Positions 6,688-9,337 of a DNA stretch of 9,337 nt are shown here, piece after piece (position 1 is the first letter of the stretch; each line of letters starts with the position of its first letter). The DNA lies in NCBI GenBank assembly GCA_934502905.1, contig CAKSVK010000142.1, positions 1-9,337 on the forward strand, read 5' to 3'. Source of the DNA: an uncultured Chitinophagaceae bacterium (GTDB lineage Bacteria; Bacteroidota; Bacteroidia; Chitinophagales; Chitinophagaceae). Under the pieces are notes generated by a model that searched no databases, was not told the origin of the DNA, and saw only the letters and a list, made by a program, of their open reading frames with translations. The translations under genes and the position numbers were made by a program.

Positions 6688-9337
6688 TTACCAAATATTC
6701 CAGTCAAAGCGTTGCAACTCGCGTCTGTGAATGGGTCGCTGCTTACCTCCCGATTCGCGGAAAACTTCGTCAGATAAAAATTTCGCCAGTGCGCCAACAG
6801 TCATCGTTGGAAACCTTTTTTGAGCCGTTAACAGGCATTTGGTAAAATAGCTGTTTTCATTGCGCTCATCTTCAATTGCGTATTCTAAGGCGCTAGAAGC
6901 CGCAATTATAGTGCTACCGGTGAAATTTGACATATCTGTGAAAAGCTCTTTCATTAAATCATATCGGCTAAGCATTAATGCCTGAGCACTAATTTTAGAA
7001 AGCAAATTATTATCCGAAATACGGCTTTGCGACTTAGTGCTATCTTCAGATTGCTTGTTTGAAAGATCATCGCTATTGAACTCAGCGCTGTGACAGGCGT
7101 CAATTAGTATTAGTTTCTTTCGAGCGGGAATACCGTCCAGCAATGCTTCGAAATTTTCATAAAGTATTGAATTTTGATCCGGCTGTTTAAAGTTGGTATT
7201 GTACGAGCTGAGATAATATTTCTTTTCAAAGATGACACCATGCCCAGCATAAGCTATTATAACTTTGTCATCAGGCTTTGTGTTTTTGAGTAAGTGTTTA
7301 AGTGACAGAATATTTTCTTCAGTTGCGCTGTCATTATAGAGCGTTTTTAAAACTATTGAATCCTGGTATATTCCTTTAAACATCTTTGCAAGATCCTGAA
7401 CGTCTTTTTGGCTGAAAGTTAACGAGTCTTCGAGATTTTTAAATTTATTAATGCCAATACCAATGAAATATAATTTTGATTTTTGAAGCTTTGATTCATT
7501 TTCGACAACATAATTAATGCGCGCACTTTGTATCTGATTAACGTCAACCGCTTCTGCTTCAATAAAGTTCTCCCCGGAAGATAAATTTACTGTAATAGTT
7601 GTGTCTATATGTTTACGATGGATATTTCGAATATCAATTCCTTCTTTTCCATATAACGGAACATCATTTACCCAAACATTAATTTTAGATAAAAGCGAAT
7701 TCCCGGTGGATGCCCGAATTGCTAGCTGAATGGTACTAACGCCATCGGTTTGAGTTGAGCCTCCTTTCTTTTTTATTGTAATCTCTGGAAAACTGACTTT
7801 TGCAATATCCAAAGATGTGTCAATATTTAAATATTTTACCCGCTCAATCCATGCATTTTTATGCGCCAGAATTATTGAAGTATCATATTTACCTGCTAAA
7901 TTGAAAACTGTTTCCAGTACCAGGTCCGGGCGGTTTAAGTAATTGTCAAATTGGCTAAGAGATATCGATTGAAGACTTTGGACAAAATAACATCGTTTAA
8001 GAACATCCTTGCTGGCGTAGTAATAGTTCCCCGGAATAATATAACTCAACGTGCTATCTGGGCTGGCAATAATGGTGAGCAACGGTTCGGGAAAATAGTT
8101 GTGTGTCTTCCAAAAATCAAACCTGTATAATCTAAATATTCCTTCATCGTTACCCAAAATCATGTATTGATTATCCGCAGAAATGTCAATATGACTGAGC
8201 CCCGGCAACTGAACACCAAAGCTGCCGCCTGTAGCAAAACCATTCTTTAAATCTACTAACTCTACACCAAAAGTACCGTAGGAGCATATTAAGAAATTTC
8301 CATCTTGACTTAAACAAACCGCATCGATGCCCAGCCCGAGAGGGATCTTTTGATGAATTATATTTTTATACCGACTGCCTTTGGAAACTTCTTTTATTTT
8401 TTTAGGATATTCATAATAATCACTGGCTATGGTTGGTTTTGGAAGTTTGATGATATATTTCCCAGTAGATCCTAATACAGAATCCTTTTTATTCTCTTTG
8501 ATATTCCTGATAGAATCCAAATAATTGGGGTCAAATTCCGGACTTTTTATATCCACATCAAAATATCTTGTATTGCCAAATCCCGGATTATAATAGCTTA
8601 CCAAGACAGTGTCACCTTTTGAATTCCACGCCTCATAGGTATACCCATCAACGTCAGTCTCTGAAGGTATTGATTCTAATGATTTAAAAGAGGCTGTTTT
8701 ATCCGTTATCCTGAGTCCAGTATGTCCATCAAATCCAACACTAAACGCTATTTGTTTTTGCGTAGCTTTGGTTCCTTCAAATGGAATTACTGATTGCCTG
8801 AGGTTAATGCTGTCAAGCAATTGTCTCCTGGTTCCAGAGTAGATAAGTATTATGCTGTCTCCAATTGCCTCAACTTTGTAATTTTCATTATGCGTATGAA
8901 AGAGCTTGTTAGTTTCCGGATCCCTTGACAGTTCTACGTTGCTTTCTGTTGGCCTTGGGTAGATCCCAACAAATTGATCTCGATTATTCCAAATTATAGT
9001 GCTTTCCAAAATATCAGAATACAGGAAAAAAAAATTTTCTTTATTGCTGAATCCCACTTTGCCCATGTCTCCCAAAGGATCTTCAGCCCCGACAAACAAT
9101 CTTCCTTCTTTTTTTTTAAAATCAACCTTAGTAAGCTCTCCTTCCAGGTTACCAACCAGCATTACAGTATTATTTCTATTTAGTACCACGTTATTAATAC
9201 CACCTTGAAATTTAGTATATCGATTCGAAAACACTTTTCGTTCCGTTGATTTTTCCCAAAGCTCAACAGATTGATTGTTAATGCTGATCAGATATGCAGA
9301 ATCCTGGCTTAGGTAGCCCTCGGGCAGCCCTGGAGAT
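6688..9337 (-). CDS. Beta-propeller/WD40-like + caspase-family protease (5' partial)
   Basis: At least 882 residues are visible; the frame is open to the right window edge with no start codon in the extra 34 codons, so the GTG at 9234 is only the first candidate start and the real N-terminus lies outside. Numbering from that GTG: residues 1 to about 440 are beta-strand-rich repeats (for example GIDAVCLSQDGNFLICSYG, HIDISADNQYMILGNDEGIFRLYRF) resembling a degenerate WD40/propeller sensor. About 490-575 is a beta-sandwich-like linker (INVWVNDVPLYG ... LSSGENFIEAEAVD). From about 587 comes a caspase-like peptidase C14 domain: LYFIGIGINKF, AYAGHG with H665, LIDACHS with C714, then ASSALEYAIEDE and a complete end RRELQRFDWNIW. 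The His-Cys dyad is intact. Bacterial proteins of this type are signalling proteases, sometimes linked to regulated death or defence; the role here is unknown. It is convergent with mobC. Confidence 0.88.
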   Translation of the reverse strand, partial: SPGLPEGYLSQDSAYLISINNQSVELWEKSTERKVFSNRYTKFQGGINNVVLNRNNTVMLVGNLEGELTKVDFKKKEGRLFVGAEDPLGDMGKVGFSNKENFFFLYSDILESTIIWNNRDQFVGIYPRPTESNVELSRDPETNKLFHTHNENYKVEAIGDSIILIYSGTRRQLLDSINLRQSVIPFEGTKATQKQIAFSVGFDGHTGLRITDKTASFKSLESIPSETDVDGYTYEAWNSKGDTVLVSYYNPGFGNTRYFDVDIKSPEFDPNYLDSIRNIKENKKDSVLGSTGKYIIKLPKPTIASDYYEYPKKIKEVSKGSRYKNIIHQKIPLGLGIDAVCLSQDGNFLICSYGTFGVELVDLKNGFATGGSFGVQLPGLSHIDISADNQYMILGNDEGIFRLYRFDFWKTHNYFPEPLLTIIASPDSTLSYIIPGNYYYASKDVLKRCYFVQSLQSISLSQFDNYLNRPDLVLETVFNLAGKYDTSIILAHKNAWIERVKYLNIDTSLDIAKVSFPEITIKKKGGSTQTDGVSTIQLAIRASTGNSLLSKINVWVNDVPLYGKEGIDIRNIHRKHIDTTITVNLSSGENFIEAEAVDVNQIQSARINYVVENESKLQKSKLYFIGIGINKFKNLEDSLTFSQKDVQDLAKMFKGIYQDSIVLKTLYNDSATEENILSLKHLLKNTKPDDKVIIAYAGHGVIFEKKYYLSSYNTNFKQPDQNSILYENFEALLDGIPARKKLILIDACHSAEFNSDDLSNKQSEDSTKSQSRISDNNLLSKISAQALMLSRYDLMKELFTDMSNFTGSTIIAASSALEYAIEDERNENSYFTKCLLTAQKRFPTMTVGALAKFLSDEVFRESGGKQRPIHRRELQRFDWNIW

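Noticed and set aside
8974..9208. Two overlapping plus-strand frames in the caspase gene
   Set aside because: Antisense shadows of the long propeller-caspase frame.
1..9337. Insertion sequence or integrase in the window
   Set aside because: No transposase, integrase or terminal inverted repeats were seen, so the element type (IME, ICE fragment or plasmid) cannot be decided here.

Overview
The window looks like accessory DNA of a Bacteroidota bacterium (Sphingobacteriales/Chitinophagales-like). The reasons are the TAnnTTTG-type promoter box, the lack of Shine-Dalgarno sequences, and a mobilization gene set (toprim primase-like protein, ribbon-helix-helix Mob protein, relaxase, MobC-type coupling protein) typical of Bacteroidota mobilizable and conjugative elements. 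Species cannot be named from the sequence.

Layout. (1) 2-1090, plus strand: aminotransferase part of a MocR/GntR-type regulator, cut by the left window edge, followed by a strong hairpin and three alternating copies of an 8-mer. (2) 1209-1490, minus strand: a small gene of unknown function with a Bacteroidota -7 box just upstream. (3) 1643-2545, plus: toprim/CHC2-like primase-type protein without zinc cysteines. (4) 2546-2752: non-coding, three consecutive perfect inverted repeats, the best oriT candidate. (5) 2804-3193, 3181-4488 and 4501-6518, plus: accessory Mob protein, relaxase, and coupling ATPase in tight operon order. (6) 6519-6687: little coding content, possibly the end of the module with a 20-codon remnant. 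(7) 6688-9337, minus: a large caspase-fold protease with an N-terminal beta-propeller-like sensor region, cut by the right edge.

How they fit. The relaxosome protein and relaxase would bind and nick oriT. The coupling protein would hand the DNA to a conjugation pore that is not encoded here, so the module is mobilizable or part of a larger element. The primase-like protein may act in replication or second-strand synthesis. The caspase gene is convergent with the module and could be cargo or host DNA.

The most notable observation is that the coupling protein is split exactly inside its Walker A motif. 23 extra bases (5140-5162) sit between GSPGS and GKS. Removing them restores one 664-residue protein with a perfect P-loop. 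As written the ATPase is broken, unless the ribosome skips the segment, which is a speculative alternative. No entirely new system is demonstrated; the split coupling protein, the oriT candidate and the propeller-caspase gene deserve follow-up.
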